From: Hermetia illucens
Lineage: Eukaryota; Arthropoda; Insecta; Diptera; Stratiomyidae
Direction of reading: 5' to 3'
NCBI RefSeq assembly: GCF_905115235.1
Contig: NC_051850.1
Span: forward strand, 25,607,010 to 25,671,009
DNA length: 64,000 nt
Position 1 is the first letter of the stretch, and each line of letters opens with the position of its first letter. Made by a program: the position numbers and the translations under genes. A model generated the notes under the pieces. The model had not been told where the DNA came from. It did not search any database and saw only the letters and a program-made list of their open reading frames with translations. Shown in pieces: positions 47,160 through 60,233 of this stretch.

Positions 47160-49145
47160 TTCTTCAACCTTTCTCCCGTTCAGAAGCGGGGTCGGCTTGT
47201 CGTGATCGGTTTCGCCATTTGGTTCTATCAAATGTCTGATCTGGATGCAATCGTGAGGCTTTAAATCACCATCCAGCATATAAAGCTACCGTTATTTCGG
47301 TCGACTTCGGTGTTCAGACCACTCTTGGCAAGTGAATTCTCGTTAGCGTGAATTATGTGACTATACCATCGAAGGCGCCTCTCTCGCAGTTTCTCCACGA
47401 TCGATGCAACTCCATATCGAACGCGGACATCCCCATCCCCATCGGATGTGATCAAAACATATCACGTCACAAGTGCAACGCAACATCTTCATCTTTATTA
47501 GCGCAAGACGCGGTTCATACTCTTTTATAGTTGTCCAACACTCAGAACCATAGAGGGCGACAGGACGGACGAAATGGCGGTAAATTTTAGATTTGGGACA
47601 TTCGTTGATACGTCGTTTACAAACAACACCAGTTGTGGAATGCAACTTCATTCCAGGTTGCATTAATGCGTGAAGTTATTTCATAACGCGCTTCTCTATT
47701 GACTGATAGCGTTGACCCGAGGATTTAAATCGCTCAGTTCTGGGCAGGGCAGTTCATAAAGATCGGTCGTCAAAAATTCAGTTTCGTTTAGATTCAATCT
47801 GCGGCTGTGTTGCATGCGGCGATTATTCCATTTTTGAACAAGTTGCTAGATATAATTTTTACTACTAGACGCTACGAAATCATAAAGCAGTATATAGGGC
47901 GCTGGACGTTGGATGTCCCATGTGGCAGTGTCCATAACAAGAACAAAGAGAAGTGGTGAGAGGGCGCTTCCTTGATGAACATCACCAGAAAAACGAAGCG
48001 GTTTTCGGATCGTGGTAGAGCAATGATTCCAGCGCACGAGTTCTTCTGGTCCTCAGTGTTGTCATAGAGCATATCAAATGAGTTCGTGTGGAACACGGTC
48101 AAATACCTTCTCTAGATCCAGAAATGCAATGTAAAGAGGGCGAGGCTTCTCACGGTGTTTCTCTATGAGTAACTACTTTTTCATATTACAACTATGGTAC
48201 TTTCTTGCCAGGCAGACGATGTCCTACCTTGAATAACCAGACTAAACTTAGCCACAGTGTTGAGTCCCAACTTTTCGCTTTCCAGAGCTCAAATGCGCTG
48301 TCCTGTGGCTTTCTCTGATTTGATTTGCTTATTGCTGACTCGACTTCAGTTGCGCTGATAGGTGAAACTGCTCCAAATGTCGGCAATGATAGTGGAAGTG
48401 GAGTATGAACAAATTCTTCAGTTGAAATCTGCTCGAAATATTCCCGCCATCTATCTGCAGCTCGACGATCGATGAGACAGTATCATGCTTGTCATTAACG
48501 CAACGGAAGTGTTCGATATCCTGTGCAAGTCGATACAGACCTTGCCCGCCATTCTGTTCGTGTCCAGTTTATTGTAAAGATTTTTATGACCGGCCGCTCA
48601 AATGACAGCGATCGCTTTCTATGCTTCCCGATTGACATTCTTATAAATTTTCCAATTGGCCAGCGTTTTATCGTCAAGAAACTTGTGATAGAAGCATTTC
48701 TTTTCACGAATCTTCATTTCAACATCGTCACTTCAAAGCCACGTATCTCGAATGCTCTACCGCTTACCCGGCTTGATGACCCCGAGGGTTCCTTTGTGGA
48801 CCGTGTCTTTAATTTGGTTCCACGATTCTTCCACAATTGCAATAGCTGATACCGCGTAAGTGAGATTATTTCTTTTTTCTTCTCACGAAATCGCCCCCAT
48901 TTAATGCACGACGGGCGATTGCATTGCTCACACTCTTTTATCCGTCGCTGGATTCGCCGGACAGCAATCAACGGCAGATGTTGAGGCGCGGGTCTCATAG
49001 GGAACGGCTTGGCAATTAGCGACGGTGGGTAAAATGTCAAGGTCTTATGGGAATATAGTCGATTTGCGTTCCGATCATGTTGTTTCTAACGACATTGGAC
49101 TCATTTTTTTGGTTGGCCCGTCGCGGGACCTGTCACCAAGAGAGA
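47160..49145 (-). mobile_element. BovB/RTE-type LINE, second copy (D2)
   Basis: The 5' end at 49145 (ACCTGATCTCTCTTGGTGAC) matches the start of D1. The minus strand then has LIAVRRIQRRIKE and CIKWGRFREKKKEI linker (48990-48880), KFLDDKTLANWKIYKN-type sequence, PTFGAVSPISATEVESAISK (48383-48320), LPLYIAFLDLEKVFDRVPHE-like sequence (48140-48080) and GDVHQGSALSPLLFVLVMDTA (47985-47920). The end is SKIYRHFVRPVALYGSECWTT (47600-47540), MKMLRCTCDV and REAPSMV-type remnants, then a 3' end rich in GAAGAAAAAG (47165-47150). The endonuclease is largely deleted. Multiple frame breaks. Confidence 0.85.
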
Positions 49146-49159
49146 TCAGGTAGTAATAA

Positions 49160-49480
49160 TGAATAGCGTGGCATACGAAGTTCACCTACTCGATATCCCT
49201 AAAAGGTCTCTGGTGTCCTGACGTACATCATCCCTTCATCTTCGTCTATTACGTCTTCATTTTCTACCATAAATATTCATATTTGGTCCTTGATAGGAGA
49301 AATTATCAACGGTCCAGGAGTTGTATTCCCCTTCTTTATGATTCTCGTTTGGCTATCCCCACTTGATGATATTGGTTCTTCCTCTTTTGGTACTGAGATT
49401 GCCATCATGTACTTCGTCTTGCCTTCGATAATATGAGAGAACGGCTCTCTATGGGCCGCCCCTAACACACCTTGCCTGAA
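49160..49480 (-). mobile_element. LINE family A remnant (A6)
   Basis: GKTKYMMAISVPK (49440-49400) corresponds to GKTKYMVATSAPK of the RT domain. A degenerate YGRKRRRGRP..LLGIS remnant follows (49270-49190). The intervening ~600 bp of the element is lost. Confidence 0.65.
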
Positions 49481-49539
49481 GAGACTTCTGTCTGGATCTT
49501 CTTCTTATTATTAATCGGACATTGCCTTATCAATTTTCT

Positions 49540-51070
49540 CTCACGCAATGGAGTACTGTCTCCGTGAATTTGCCTTTCTGGTAGGCATATTGCCTACGGT
49601 GAAGTGGCCACTTAAGGATATATGTATCCCTTATGAACCAAGTCTTTCCAGCCCTTTTAACAAAAAAGAAAGTTAGACTGATCGATTTTGAAGCTTTCTG
49701 CGTCGGTGTAGGTGGGTTTCCCTGGTTTGGCAATAAATATTACGTTTACATATAGGCATGTGTTAGGTAAACGCGATATACATTCCGAATGTGTAGGCCG
49801 AGGGCATCCATTCCCTCTATTACTAGAGCAGGAATAATGCCATGTGGAGTTGCAGACTTGTATCTATGGAACGAATTAAATGCCCATTTCACTCGTTCTC
49901 GTGAAACTACTTTATATGCCAGAGTCCAGTCTTCCGGTTGAGGGCAGTATGTGTTTGTCGGCCCGGAGATGAGCTTTTGGATGTTGCCTGGGAAGTGCAT
50001 TTCAAGCAAATGCTTTGCCGTTTCCTCATCGCTTTCTGTGTACCTCCGCTCTATAAACTATAACCCAACTGCTAGCTTCATTCTTTGACAAGGATCCGCT
50101 TTAGTTTTGAGGTTGCCTTAATAGAGTTGGTCTCTTCGCAAAAGCATCTCCATGATGATCGTTTGGTCTACCTTATGCTTTTCTTTAGAGCTGTACTGAA
50201 TCCAACAGACCTTAGAGCTCGGTTGAGCAGCACCCTTGTCGAACTCCTCTGTTTCGCTAAATTCGCTAAATTCACCATAATGTTTTAACCTTCTTTAGCA
50301 TCATGAGTTGACAGCTTTCTTCGAAGGCGTCTCTCATACTCATAGTGATCATCTGGGTTGTTTTCTCAATTCCAGCAATGGATTTGATGCGTCTCCCAGG
50401 GGTCGTAACCCGGGCACTCAGTTCTGTTTCGTACGTCACCCAATCTTTCTTACGTGTGTTCCGAAACTGAGTAGGTGGAGGTGAGTTCATGCCCCTTACG
50501 AAATCGATGCGCCTGTGATCCGAGAGCGTGGTAGCGTTTGATATTCTGCACTCTCTAACAAGAGCCGCAATGTCAGGGGATGTCACCGTGATGTTTATGA
50601 CCTCTTGACTGCCCACTTTGACGAAAGTCGGTTACTCAGATTAAAGATCTGCAATTCTGTTTCAACGGGGTACTTCAATAGTCTCTTCTCTCACTTCCCT
50701 AGCATATATGGTGGGCGTTACCATCACATCCAGCTATTATTCCCATTCCTTTACTTTTGACCTTTTGCTTAACTCTGATGAATGTTCCGCTTGGAACTTC
50801 GTCGACGTTATAAGGGAAATAATCAGAACACCAGAGGATCTCCTTATCTTCTGTTAGCGTTTTATGGTCAATTTGATCGTTGTATTTTCGTGATCACATA
50901 GGTCGTTAACCAAGATAGCTGGAGGTCTTTTGAAACCACCATGTAGGAGCTGGGTGTAATAGCACTTCCATTGGCGTATAGCAAGTCAGCACACCAATAA
51001 CCCATAGCTCTTGTGCGAGGTATATCTATAATAAATAATGATGGCATCATGACTCTCATATCGTTCTGCT
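49540..51070 (-). mobile_element. LOA-like LINE, endonuclease to RT (LOA-c)
   Basis: On the minus strand, endonuclease pieces are SYMVVSKDLQLSWLTTYVI (50950-50890), an IIAGCDGNAHHIYA-type segment (50740-50700), QEVINITVTSPDIAALVRECR (50605-50540) and SDHRRIDF (50520-50495). The linker to RT is KHKVDQTII-type sequence (50170). RT N-terminal pieces are LEMHFPGNIQKLISGPTNTY (50007-49945) and ERVKWAFNSFHRYKSATPHG (49905-49845). PNQGNPPTPT and a PLHRRQYAYQKGKFTETVL block (49733-49550) follow. RNase H is absent. Same subfamily as LOA-a. Confidence 0.82.
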
Positions 51071-51452
51071 GCTAAGCGCTTGGGGGATGCCCTGTAGTTC
51101 AGGCAGGAGTGACTGGAGACATACACTGTGGCGGTTGGGTCTATCTGATAAAGTGCACCAAAGTAAATTTTATAAAAGAATAACCTCTTGCCACAAAGGA
51201 TCCAACAAGAGGTGCTATTTTAATTTTGGATCCGTTTTTGAACTGTCAACAAACAACTACCATTGTAATGACATTTCATAAATAGGATCTTTTTAAACGC
51301 GAATTGACACTCACTAACACACAGAATTAGTAAAGATGCACTACATAAGATTGCAAATATTACAGAAGTTAACTCCCGCACGAATTGAAGTCAGATCAGC
51401 TCCATGACGGAAATAGATGAATAATAAAAAAGAAACGAAGAAGTTGACTGAC
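51071..51452. other. Unassigned stretch between LOA-c and W copy 2
   Basis: No coding similarity recognised. It could be LOA 5' sequence. Confidence 0.3.
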
Positions 51453-51765
51453 GGTTTCGTCCAGGATAGAGGCAACTCATCAGACGCTGCCTCACCTCGG
51501 CCCTGGGAGCAGCGACAGATGGCAATCGCTCCATTTAAATATGATCGCAAACACGGAATGGGTGCGAACTATATTCAAGTGAAATCCGCCATAAGTCCAG
51601 ATCTAAACCAGGCCGAAGTAAATTTTTTGTTGAGGATGCTGGGAGTCCTGAGTCCGCACCCACTTGGTGACGGGCCGGACCACTTGGGAAGCAACTTACT
51701 TCTTTCCTTCCAAGCTCATGACTATTTCCACAAAATTGTCGTCCAGAGGCTCATTTCCATCTGTC
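51453..51765 (-). repeat. Interspersed repeat W, copy 2
   Basis: Reverse-complement counterpart of 2590-2887. The inverted-repeat stem is retained imperfectly: CCAGGATAGAGG (51461-51472) and CCTCGGCCCTGG (51495-51506). It lies upstream of LOA-c in LOA-c's orientation. Confidence 0.6.
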
Positions 51766-52329
51766 GATGTGCATAAACAATTAAAACTGTTATTTAAGGC
51801 TTGGTAAACGCTTGAAACGCAAAGAGCAATAGATTCGTGCAGTTTTTCAAAAGAGGATATGGTTTTTTTAACCGGGGACACAAATCGGGGGCCAGGACCA
51901 TTCGACTTAACATAATTAAAATGTTTTCTTTGCGACTACCTTACACAGAAAGTCGATGCCAATTCTCTAGTAACGAGTGAAACACTCAAGGATAATATTA
52001 GGACTACTGTTGACGGACTGCAGCGCGCCTTATGCCAAAACACAATTAAAAAATTACATTACAATTGCATTTTTTCTAAATTTACATTTAATAATTTATA
52101 TAAAGATTGATAAAATCTAAAACTGAAAATTAGTTTCTTTCGCGAGTTTAAAAAGGAATTTAAAATAGAAAACGTACCGAAAAAGACTTACCAATCTCAA
52201 CCTATAGAAGTTAGAATTTCAACCTACAAAGAAAATGAAAAAAAATTAGCTTTTTCATAATAATGTAATTAAAAAATTATATTGCAATTTATTAATAGTT
52301 TAAAACGTTCGAAACGAAACTCTTTTATA
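51766..52329. other. Unassigned AT-rich stretch
   Basis: Strongly AT-rich at 52040-52320, nothing recognised. Confidence 0.4.
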
Positions 52330-54835
52330 GCATACTGTGAGGAACTGGAAGGTGAAAGGGAGACTTCCAGGCTGTGCAGAGTCCTTAATAAGGAGTCCAA
52401 CTCGGCCGGACTCTCTTAGAAAACCGGATGGTACTTGCACGAACTCCAGAGTTGAGTTTATACAGACACTTTTGGAAGTACACCACCCGGGAAAATAGGT
52501 CTCAAAAGTGGAAAGAAGTGAATTGGCTTTTTCTGCAAACCCTTCAATACTAAGGCGTTACAATAGGAATTGGGACACTCCGAGAGCAGTTGTTACCAAC
52601 GAAAAACCGAGAGCTGCTGTACTATCATTTGAACACTTCAAAGCACCTGGTATAGATGGCATCTACCCAGCGACGTTAAAGGAGTGTATAGATCGCTTAG
52701 AGCAATTTCTAAGAAATATTTTTGTCTTGCTCTGGGCTACATGCCTTCCTCTTGGCAGAAGGTGAACGTAGTCTTTATACCAAAGCCTGCGAAAGATGAC
52801 TATTCTAATCCAAAGAACTTGAGGCAAATTAGCTTAACATCACTTTCGCTGAAATGTCTGGGGAGACATGTCGAGCGTCACATTCGCGAGAAGGTGCTAA
52901 AGTTGCATCCCCTAAATGAAAACCTACATGCTTACCAACGTGGAAAGTCTTGTGAGTGTGCTCTTCATTCTTTGGTTTCAAAGATAGTGGATGCAATTCC
53001 GAAGGGTTAGTACGCAATGGGGGGTGTTCAAGCTTAATGGGCTTTTGACTGTGCGGTCTTAGAAAAGCTCTGTGACGCCGCCAGAGACCATGGTGTTGAC
53101 GAAACTCTAATAAAGTGGATCCACGCTATGCTAACGCAGAGATTGTTGTGTGTGAAGTAGGTGTTGATAGCTACTTAACAACGGAAGCGACGAAAGGCTA
53201 CCCTCAAGGAGCTGGTGCTATCGCCGCTTTTGTGGAATATGTTGATCAACTCACTACTATGCGGAGTGCAAAATCTGCCAGTACACGTTCACGCTTATGC
53301 AGATGACGTTGCTGTGGTAGCTGTTGGAATGGGCTTTGCCTTCCAGAGATAAGGGGCACAACCCTTCTACTCTCCGGAGAAGTGAAATATCTGCGAGTTA
53401 TTGTAGACAAGAAGCTTTTTTGGAACAAATATGTAGAGGTAAAGATGAGACGAGCTCTCACAGCTTATGGGCTGTGTAGGCGGACCTTTGCTTCGACATG
53501 GGGAGTTAGGCCTCAGGTAGTAATGTGAATATATGTTGCTATCATTAGGCCGATATTCGCTTATGCATCCGCAGTGTGGTGGATTAAGGTGAAACAGAAG
53601 AGTTTTCGCTGTAAACTAGCCCCACTGTAAAGAACTGTGTGTCTGGGTATCACCGGTGCACATGAGCACCACATCCGGCGCAGCTTTGAATGCATTACTT
53701 AGCTTGCAGCCCTTGGATTTGTTTATTCAGAGCACTGCAATAAGAGCGGCTCATAGACTAATGTGATTAGATCTATGAAAAAACAATAGACGTGGGGGGT
53801 ACAAAGCATTGGAAGAGTCATTGGGAGAACTAAATCTAGTTTTCGCGATGCCTTCCGATTCTCAGATCCCCATACATCTGTTTGGTAGAAGATATGATGT
53901 TATCTTGAAATGGAGAGAAAACTGGGACGAATCAGAAGAATGCGTGTCAAGATATACTGACGCCTTCTACAAAGATGGCACAAAGACAGAAAATGTTCTA
54001 GAGGAGGAGGTAAATAATAAATAAAAACGAGAAGTGGCCTTTTCCTTCGGGACAATACACAACGGTCTCTTAGGCTGAAGTGTATGCTGATCCTAAACGC
54101 TGCAACCTGGATGATTGACGAGCGGTTGAAAGGCCCATCGCAATCTTTGGCAATAGTCAAGCTGCAATGAGGACATTGAGTAGTACTTTGATCACTTTAA
54201 AAATCGTTCGGTAATGTAGAAACCGATTGAATTCTGTTTGCAGATTTAATATGGTGGTTTTATTCTGGGTACCTGGTCATTGTGGTGTACAGGGAAATGA
54301 AATCTCGGATGCCTTAGCAAAAGAGAAGAGAAGAACTTTCCCCATGCCCGGACCGGGACCAGCAATTGGGATGTCGGTAGTATTGGCTAATGCTGCTATC
54401 AAAAGCTGAGAACAAGCTTCCCATAATGACAGGTGGCGAAGCCTTAATGATGCTAGACAGACCAAACTCTACCTGTCAGAACCAAACAAACATACTTCAA
54501 AGTTTATCCTGTCAAAAAGCAGGGGGACTTGCACATGTATTGTGGGCATCCTGACTGACCATAATTTACTAGCTGGGCATATGTTCAGAATAGGAGTTAT
54601 TCAAGATGATATGTGTCCATCCTGTAATGAGGAAGCGGAATCCACGGAACATTTTCTATGTGAGTGCCCCGCTTACGGACGCATCAGACATCAGATTTTT
54701 GGTGCTGATGTACTCCAACTGCAGCGGATAGCATCACATCCACTAACGGAAATCCTGCGATATACAAACGAATCCGGGATATGCGGTTAGACGGAGGAAT
54801 CGGGTACAATGGACCACTAAGGTGTGAGTGCTCAG
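52330..54835 (+). mobile_element. LOA-like LINE of a second subfamily, RT-RNase H-zinc finger (LOA-e)
   Basis: Starts with EELEGERETSRLCRVLNKES-type sequence (52335), then FEHFKAPGIDGIYPATLKE (52628-52685) and WQKVNVVFIPKPAKDDYSNP (52758-52813). LRQISLTSLSLKCLGRHVE, NENLHAYQRGKSCECALHSL (52917-52976) and AHAYADDVAVVA with YADD (about 53292-53303) complete the fingers and palm. A FWVPGHCGVQGNEISDALAK block is RNase H (54258-54320). A C-terminal zinc-finger-like cluster has CPSC..H..C..C spacing (54614-54667). Many breaks; no endonuclease part is visible. It differs clearly from LOA-a/b/c. Confidence 0.85.
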
Positions 54836-57027
54836 AGGCTTTGCCTCTCCACCACGTCAAACACACATGAAGAACAGTCTCTAGTTCACCTATGATTGAT
54901 AGTATCGTGTAAGCCAGCTAATCCATTGATATCAATGAAGTGCTTCTTGAACTCCAAACGAAATCTTAAAGCATATACCGCTGAGGATTTGTGTGTAAGG
55001 TCTACTTTCAATCAATTCATGCCCACTGATGGGGTTTTCACAGAATATTGATCTAGAAAAATGTTGGATTTTGAATGTTTGTTTCTAATTCGGAGTTTTC
55101 CTTCTGCTGAAGGAATACAGCTTTTTCACATCAAACATGAACCAGCTAAGTGCAAACGTATTTCAGTTAATAATTCCAACTTAAAAACATTTACTGAACA
55201 CGAGGAGCTATAAATTTCCATTTTTAGACCAAATATGTGTCGCATGCATCTCATCTGATGCGCCAACTTTTCAAAAGGTAAATAATAGTATTTTAATTTA
55301 TTCAAATATCAAATCGAGAGCAGCCCCACAATATCAACATGTGTATCATCTCATTTACCACAAAGAGGAAGATACACACCCTCCAAAATTACGCGCACTT
55401 TTCAGCTGCTTGTGGCTTATCTTATCTCATTGAGTGGGCTTTTTGGTGAAATGTCTCTTGCAGATGAGAAGTCAAGGTCTCACTAAACGTATTAACATTT
55501 AAATCCAATTTAAAATAGATCGTAAGTCTCAATTTGGTATTTAAGCGTAAAAAACAAGTTTTCCGGGGGCTCGACCAACTGGATTACCACAAGAAGATAA
55601 TCTATGCAAATGCTATGCTGACCAAAATATTAAATTCTTCAAGAATGATAATTTTTGGAGATTTCCATTTGCCCGATTTTTTGAAAGACTTAAAACATTG
55701 ACGCTTCCGTATTTACATCAAAGTCATAATATATATTCATCACTTCATCATATTAGCATGAGCCACAGAATTATGAAAATTAATCTGCAGAAATTGATTG
55801 AAAGGTTGATCGCGGTAGCTTGTCTGGATAAAAATGTGAATACATTGAGATTATGATTGTGTTTCGTGTTATGAATAGTAGATATTAACATAATTGATAT
55901 TAAACGTGAGGAAAAAAATGTTAAATAATGCTAATGTGGCTAATATAAGCTTGTCGTCAAATGTTTGAGTTACAGCTGAATGATTAATTTGCCAGATAGA
56001 AGATAGTAGCACTTTCGGGAACACTCCTTCCCATCACTATTTAATTATATCGTGTGAGTATTTCTAAGTGTTCGAATCTAAATCAGGGATAGATACTAAC
56101 AAGGCCAGAAAAAGTTTATTTTATATCCTGTGGACCGGATCGCGACATCTAAAAGCACTATTAGATGTAGATTTTACACTGCGACAGATACTTCCAATGC
56201 ATGCTAGGGAGACGTTTCGAAAGAGTGATATTTTGTTCGTATTTTCACTAATGACGGAAATTGCTTCAAAGACAGTTTTTGAAAAAAACTGTTTGTTTCA
56301 AATTATCGGTATTTTAGATTTCAACTAAATCCAAACGTATTCGAAAAGCCCGCGCCATGTTCAATGAGGTCACAACTCGAGCCAAGAAACTTCAGTCGAC
56401 TGGCAACTGACAGTTGCTCATAAAAATGTAAAACTGTCAAACCTAGTTTCTCGCATGAAATGCATGGAGGACTGCGAAATATTGTTTCGTACTTTGCGGC
56501 ACAAATAACTCCACAAATCCCCGAAAAAAGCTTTTTTAGCTGTTTCGAAAACAGATATTTGAAAGTAATGAATCACCATCGTCCCACGAAATATAGTTTG
56601 TTTGGTGTCAAGTTTAAATTGTATGGATGATTGCAATGGGAGCTAACTTTTTTTAAACTTTAACTCCAACCATGATTGCTAATATACAACTCCGTTAGAA
56701 TTGTATGCCACTATTATTCAAGTTCGCATCAAGTCACAAGAGAAGAGATACCGCAGAATATTCAACCGGCTCAAGGTTTGAATTCTACTCAGTGCAATTC
56801 AATTTTTTTGCTGCCTGTGAATCTTCTAGAAAGGTACGTTCTATCGCCGCCCAGGTGAAGATACTAGTGAAGTTTCTTTTGCACCTATGTTCGGACATTA
56901 TTTCCGCAAAAGCCATGTAGTGTCCTCGGGCATTAACTACACTCCCCCGCTGTATTGTCTCTATAACTTTCACGCTCGTAGATGTAAATCAATTATATAA
57001 CAATATGACGAAAATTTGCCTTAATTT
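54836..57027. other. Unassigned stretch, ~2.2 kb
   Basis: AT-rich intergenic DNA with no recognisable gene or repeat family. Confidence 0.4.
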
Positions 57028-60000
57028 CATCATCATCAACGGCGCAAGAACCGGTATCCGGCCTAGACCTGCCTTAATAAAGAACTCCAGATACCCCGGG
57101 TTTGCGCCGAAATCCACCAATTCGATATTCCTAAAAGCTGTCTGGCGTCCTGACCTACGCCATCGCTCCATCTCAGGCAGCGTCTGCCTCGTCTTCTTTT
57201 TCTACCATAGATATTGCCCTTATAGATTTTCTGGGCTGGATCATCTTCATCCATACGGATTAAGTGACCCGCCCACCGTAACCTATTGAGCCGGATTTTA
57301 TCCACAACTTGACGGTCATGGCTCATAGGTTTCGTCGTTATGTAGGCTACGGAATCATCCATCCTCATGTAGGGGTCCAACAATTCTTCAAAGGATTCTT
57401 CTCTGGAAGGCGGCCAAGAGTTCGCAGTTTTTCTGCTAAGAACCCAAGTCTTCGAGGAATACATAAGAACTGGCAAGGTCATAGTCTTGTACAGTAAGAG
57501 CTTTGACCCTATGGTGAGATGCTTCGAGCGAAACAGTCTTATAAGCTGATATATGCTCTGTTGCTAGCCAACAACCATACGTGGATTTTATCGTCATAGC
57601 TGTTATCGGTTGTGATTTTGGACCCTAGATAGGAGGAATTTTTAACTGTCTCAAAGTTGGAGTCTCATAACTTCATTGTTTTTGTTTGACCAGTGCGATT
57701 CGATGTTTTTCGCTCTTTTGGTTTTGGTGCTGATGTTGCCACCATTTACTTCGTATTACCTTCATTAATGTGCAGCCCAAGATCCCGCACCGCCTGCTCA
57801 ATCTGGATGAAGGTAGACTGTACATCTCGGGTGGTCCTTCCCATGATGTCAATATCGTCAGCATAGGCCAGTAGTTGGGTGGCCTTGAAGAGGATGGTGC
57901 TTCTCGCATTTACATCGGCATCAAGAATCACTTTCTCCAGGGCCAGGTTGAAGAGGACACATGATAGGGCATTCCCTTGTCGTAGACCATTGTTGACGTT
58001 GAATGGTCTCGAGGGTGATCCTACTGCCTTTATCTGGCCTCGCACTTTGGCCAGGGTCAGCCCAGTTAGTCTTATGAATTTCGTTGGGATACCGAATTCT
58101 CTCATGACCGTGTATCGTTTTACCCTGACTATGCTATCATAGGCGGCTTTAAAGTCGATGAAAAGATGGTGCAACTGATGTCCATATTCCAAACAAATTT
58201 CCAATCGCTTGTCGCAAAGAAAACATCTGATCTATTGCTGATTTGCCTGTAATTCCATCGGCTCCTGGCGACTTATGGGTTTTAAGCCGATGAATTGACG
58301 GACTGTTTCTTCTATACTTGGTAGTGGCAGTATTTGCCCGTCCTCTTTAGTTGTTGGGACCTCGAACTCGTCAATATTTTGGTTGTTGAGCAGTTCATCA
58401 AAATACTCAACCCATTACTCCAATATGCCAATTCTGTCGGAAATCAGATTTCCCTCTTTGTCTCGGCAGGATGAGCATCGAGGTGTATAAGACTTCATCC
58501 TGCTGAGTTGTTGGTAAAACTTCCATGCCTGGTGCGATTGCTCCCTGTACTTTCCTAGTTCACAGACTTGTTGGTTCTGCCAGGCTTCCTTTTTCCATCT
58601 GCGAAGTCACTCCTCCACTCGACGGAATTCGTAATAAGCCTCTGCGCGTGCCCGTGTTCTTTGAGAATGCAACATTACCCAGTATGCGGCATTCTTCCGT
58701 TCCGTAGCTAGCTTACATTCATCGTCAAAACAGCCATTCCGACTTTTCTTGCAGCTGGGGCAAAGTTTTCTTGTGGCCGCATCAATGATAGAGTTCTTCA
58801 GGTGGTTGTGAAGATCATTTGTTGATGTTTTATCTCCACGATCTCTGTTGTGGATAAAATCCGGCTCAATAGGTAACGGTGGACGGGTCACTTAATCCGT
58901 ATGGGTGAGAATGATCCCACCCGGAAAGTCTATAAGTGCAATATCTATGGTAGAAAAAGAAGACGAGGCAGACCCTGCCTAAGATGGAGCGATGGCGTAT
59001 GCCAGGACGTCAGACAGCTTTTAGGGATATCGAATTGGTGAAACTCGGCGCAAAACCGGGATGTCTGGAGTTCCTTATTAAGGTAGGCCTAGACCGGATA
59101 CGAATTGTATGTGGAGCACCATGCCAACGAGATAGTGATCCGAGTCTGTATTGGCCCCCCGACATATTGTGACTTTCATCAAGGCTGAGAGGTGGCGGCG
59201 TTCAATCAACACGTGGGCAATTTCGTTAAAAGTGGTCCAGTCCGGAGAGGCCCACATTTGTTTGTGGACCGCTTTCCGCGCAAACTAGATCCTTCCAACA
59301 ATCATTTGGTGCGATACTGCTAACTGAACAATCCGCAGTCATCATTGGTATCACTATGTAAGCTATGGGAGCCGACGTATAGCCTGAATATGGGCTCCAT
59401 CCCTACTTGACTGTTGAAATCTCCAAGTATGATTTTGAGATTATACTTGGGACAGGCTTTGAGGGTCCGCTCAACTGCCTGACTCTGCAGTTTCCTCTAT
59501 AGGGGCGTGAACGTTTATGAGGCTTATATTTCTAAATATGCCACACAAACGCACTCTGGATAGCCTTTCGCTTATATTTCCAAAGCCCATAACAGCGAGT
59601 TTCATTTTTTGGCTGACTAGGAAACCTACTCCGAGCACATGGTTTACTGGATGGCCGCTATAATATATGGTGTGGCAGCTCTTCTCCATGGAACCGGCCG
59701 CTGTCCATCGCATCTCATGCAATGCTGTTATATCAGCCTTATGTTTGGACAGGGTATCAACTAGCTGCTCAGCAGTAAAAATCGTTAATCCGTTGTCGTT
59801 GCCGAGTTCTTCGTTGTGAAATGCATCCTGTCCGAGGCTCCTTTCGTGGCTTCGTAACATCGGTTTTCCGTGTAGGGTTGTCAGCCCTACACAACCCCCG
59901 ACCTAGAGAACCAGCGAACCAGCGAACTCCCAGCGATCACCACGTGGAGGTGGAGATTGGGTTCGGTGGTAGAGCTGTTGGTTTTGGTTCGGCAGGCGTT

Positions 60001-60070
60001 TCCCAGGTTTTATGCTCCATCGTGGGTACCACTCCACATTTCGCACTGGGATCTATACTACCCTTTGACC
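57028..60070 (-). mobile_element. LINE family A, both ends present, rearranged inside (A7/A9)
   Basis: The 5' end is GGTCAAAGGGTAGTATAGAT (60070 downward), the same start as A11 at 62712. Endonuclease: ITALHEMRWTAAG, YYSGHPVNHVLGVGFLVSQK and LINVHAPIEETAES (59760-59475). After an inverted piece (58849-59103) the order resumes with TSTNDLHNHLKNSIIDAATR, KLCPSCKKSRNGCFDDECKL, then IDQMFSLRQAIGN-type sequence. RT has AAYDSIVRVKRYTVMREFGI and YADD (57865-57854, minus). The C-terminus is RRRGRRCLRWSDGVGQDARQ. The 3' end GGCGCAAGAA (57041-57050, plus) has a CATCATCATCA tail. RT residues before IDQMF (about 100) are deleted. This is the only copy with both ends in the window. Confidence 0.88.
58849..59103 (+). 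mobile_element. Inverted 3' piece of LINE family A inside A7/A9 (A8)
   Basis: Plus-strand sequence reads RWTGHLIRMGENDPTRKVYK, YGRKRRRGRPCLRWSDG and QLLGISNW, ending CCTAGACCGGATAC just short of the TTGTTGCGCC end. It sits in the opposite orientation to the surrounding copy and replaces about 44 codons between endonuclease and linker. The left junction shows a 4-bp overlap, GTTG (58849-58852), common to both parents. Confidence 0.85.
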
Positions 60071-60206
60071 GCCTGAGCAGTATTAAGATAGAGAAATACT
60101 AGAGCAACATCATTTGAAATATTTCTTTGCTTTGAAACCTAATTCCCTACAATGCCTCTGTTGGATGCACTCAAAAATAAAATAAACGGTTTTAAGTTAT
60201 CCTTGC

Positions 60207-60212
60207 TTTATT
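60207..60212 (-). other. Poly(A) signal of gene 8
   Basis: AATAAA on the minus strand about 22 nt past the stop. Confidence 0.6.
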
Positions 60213-60233
60213 TAATTCGTCATAAGTATCCCT

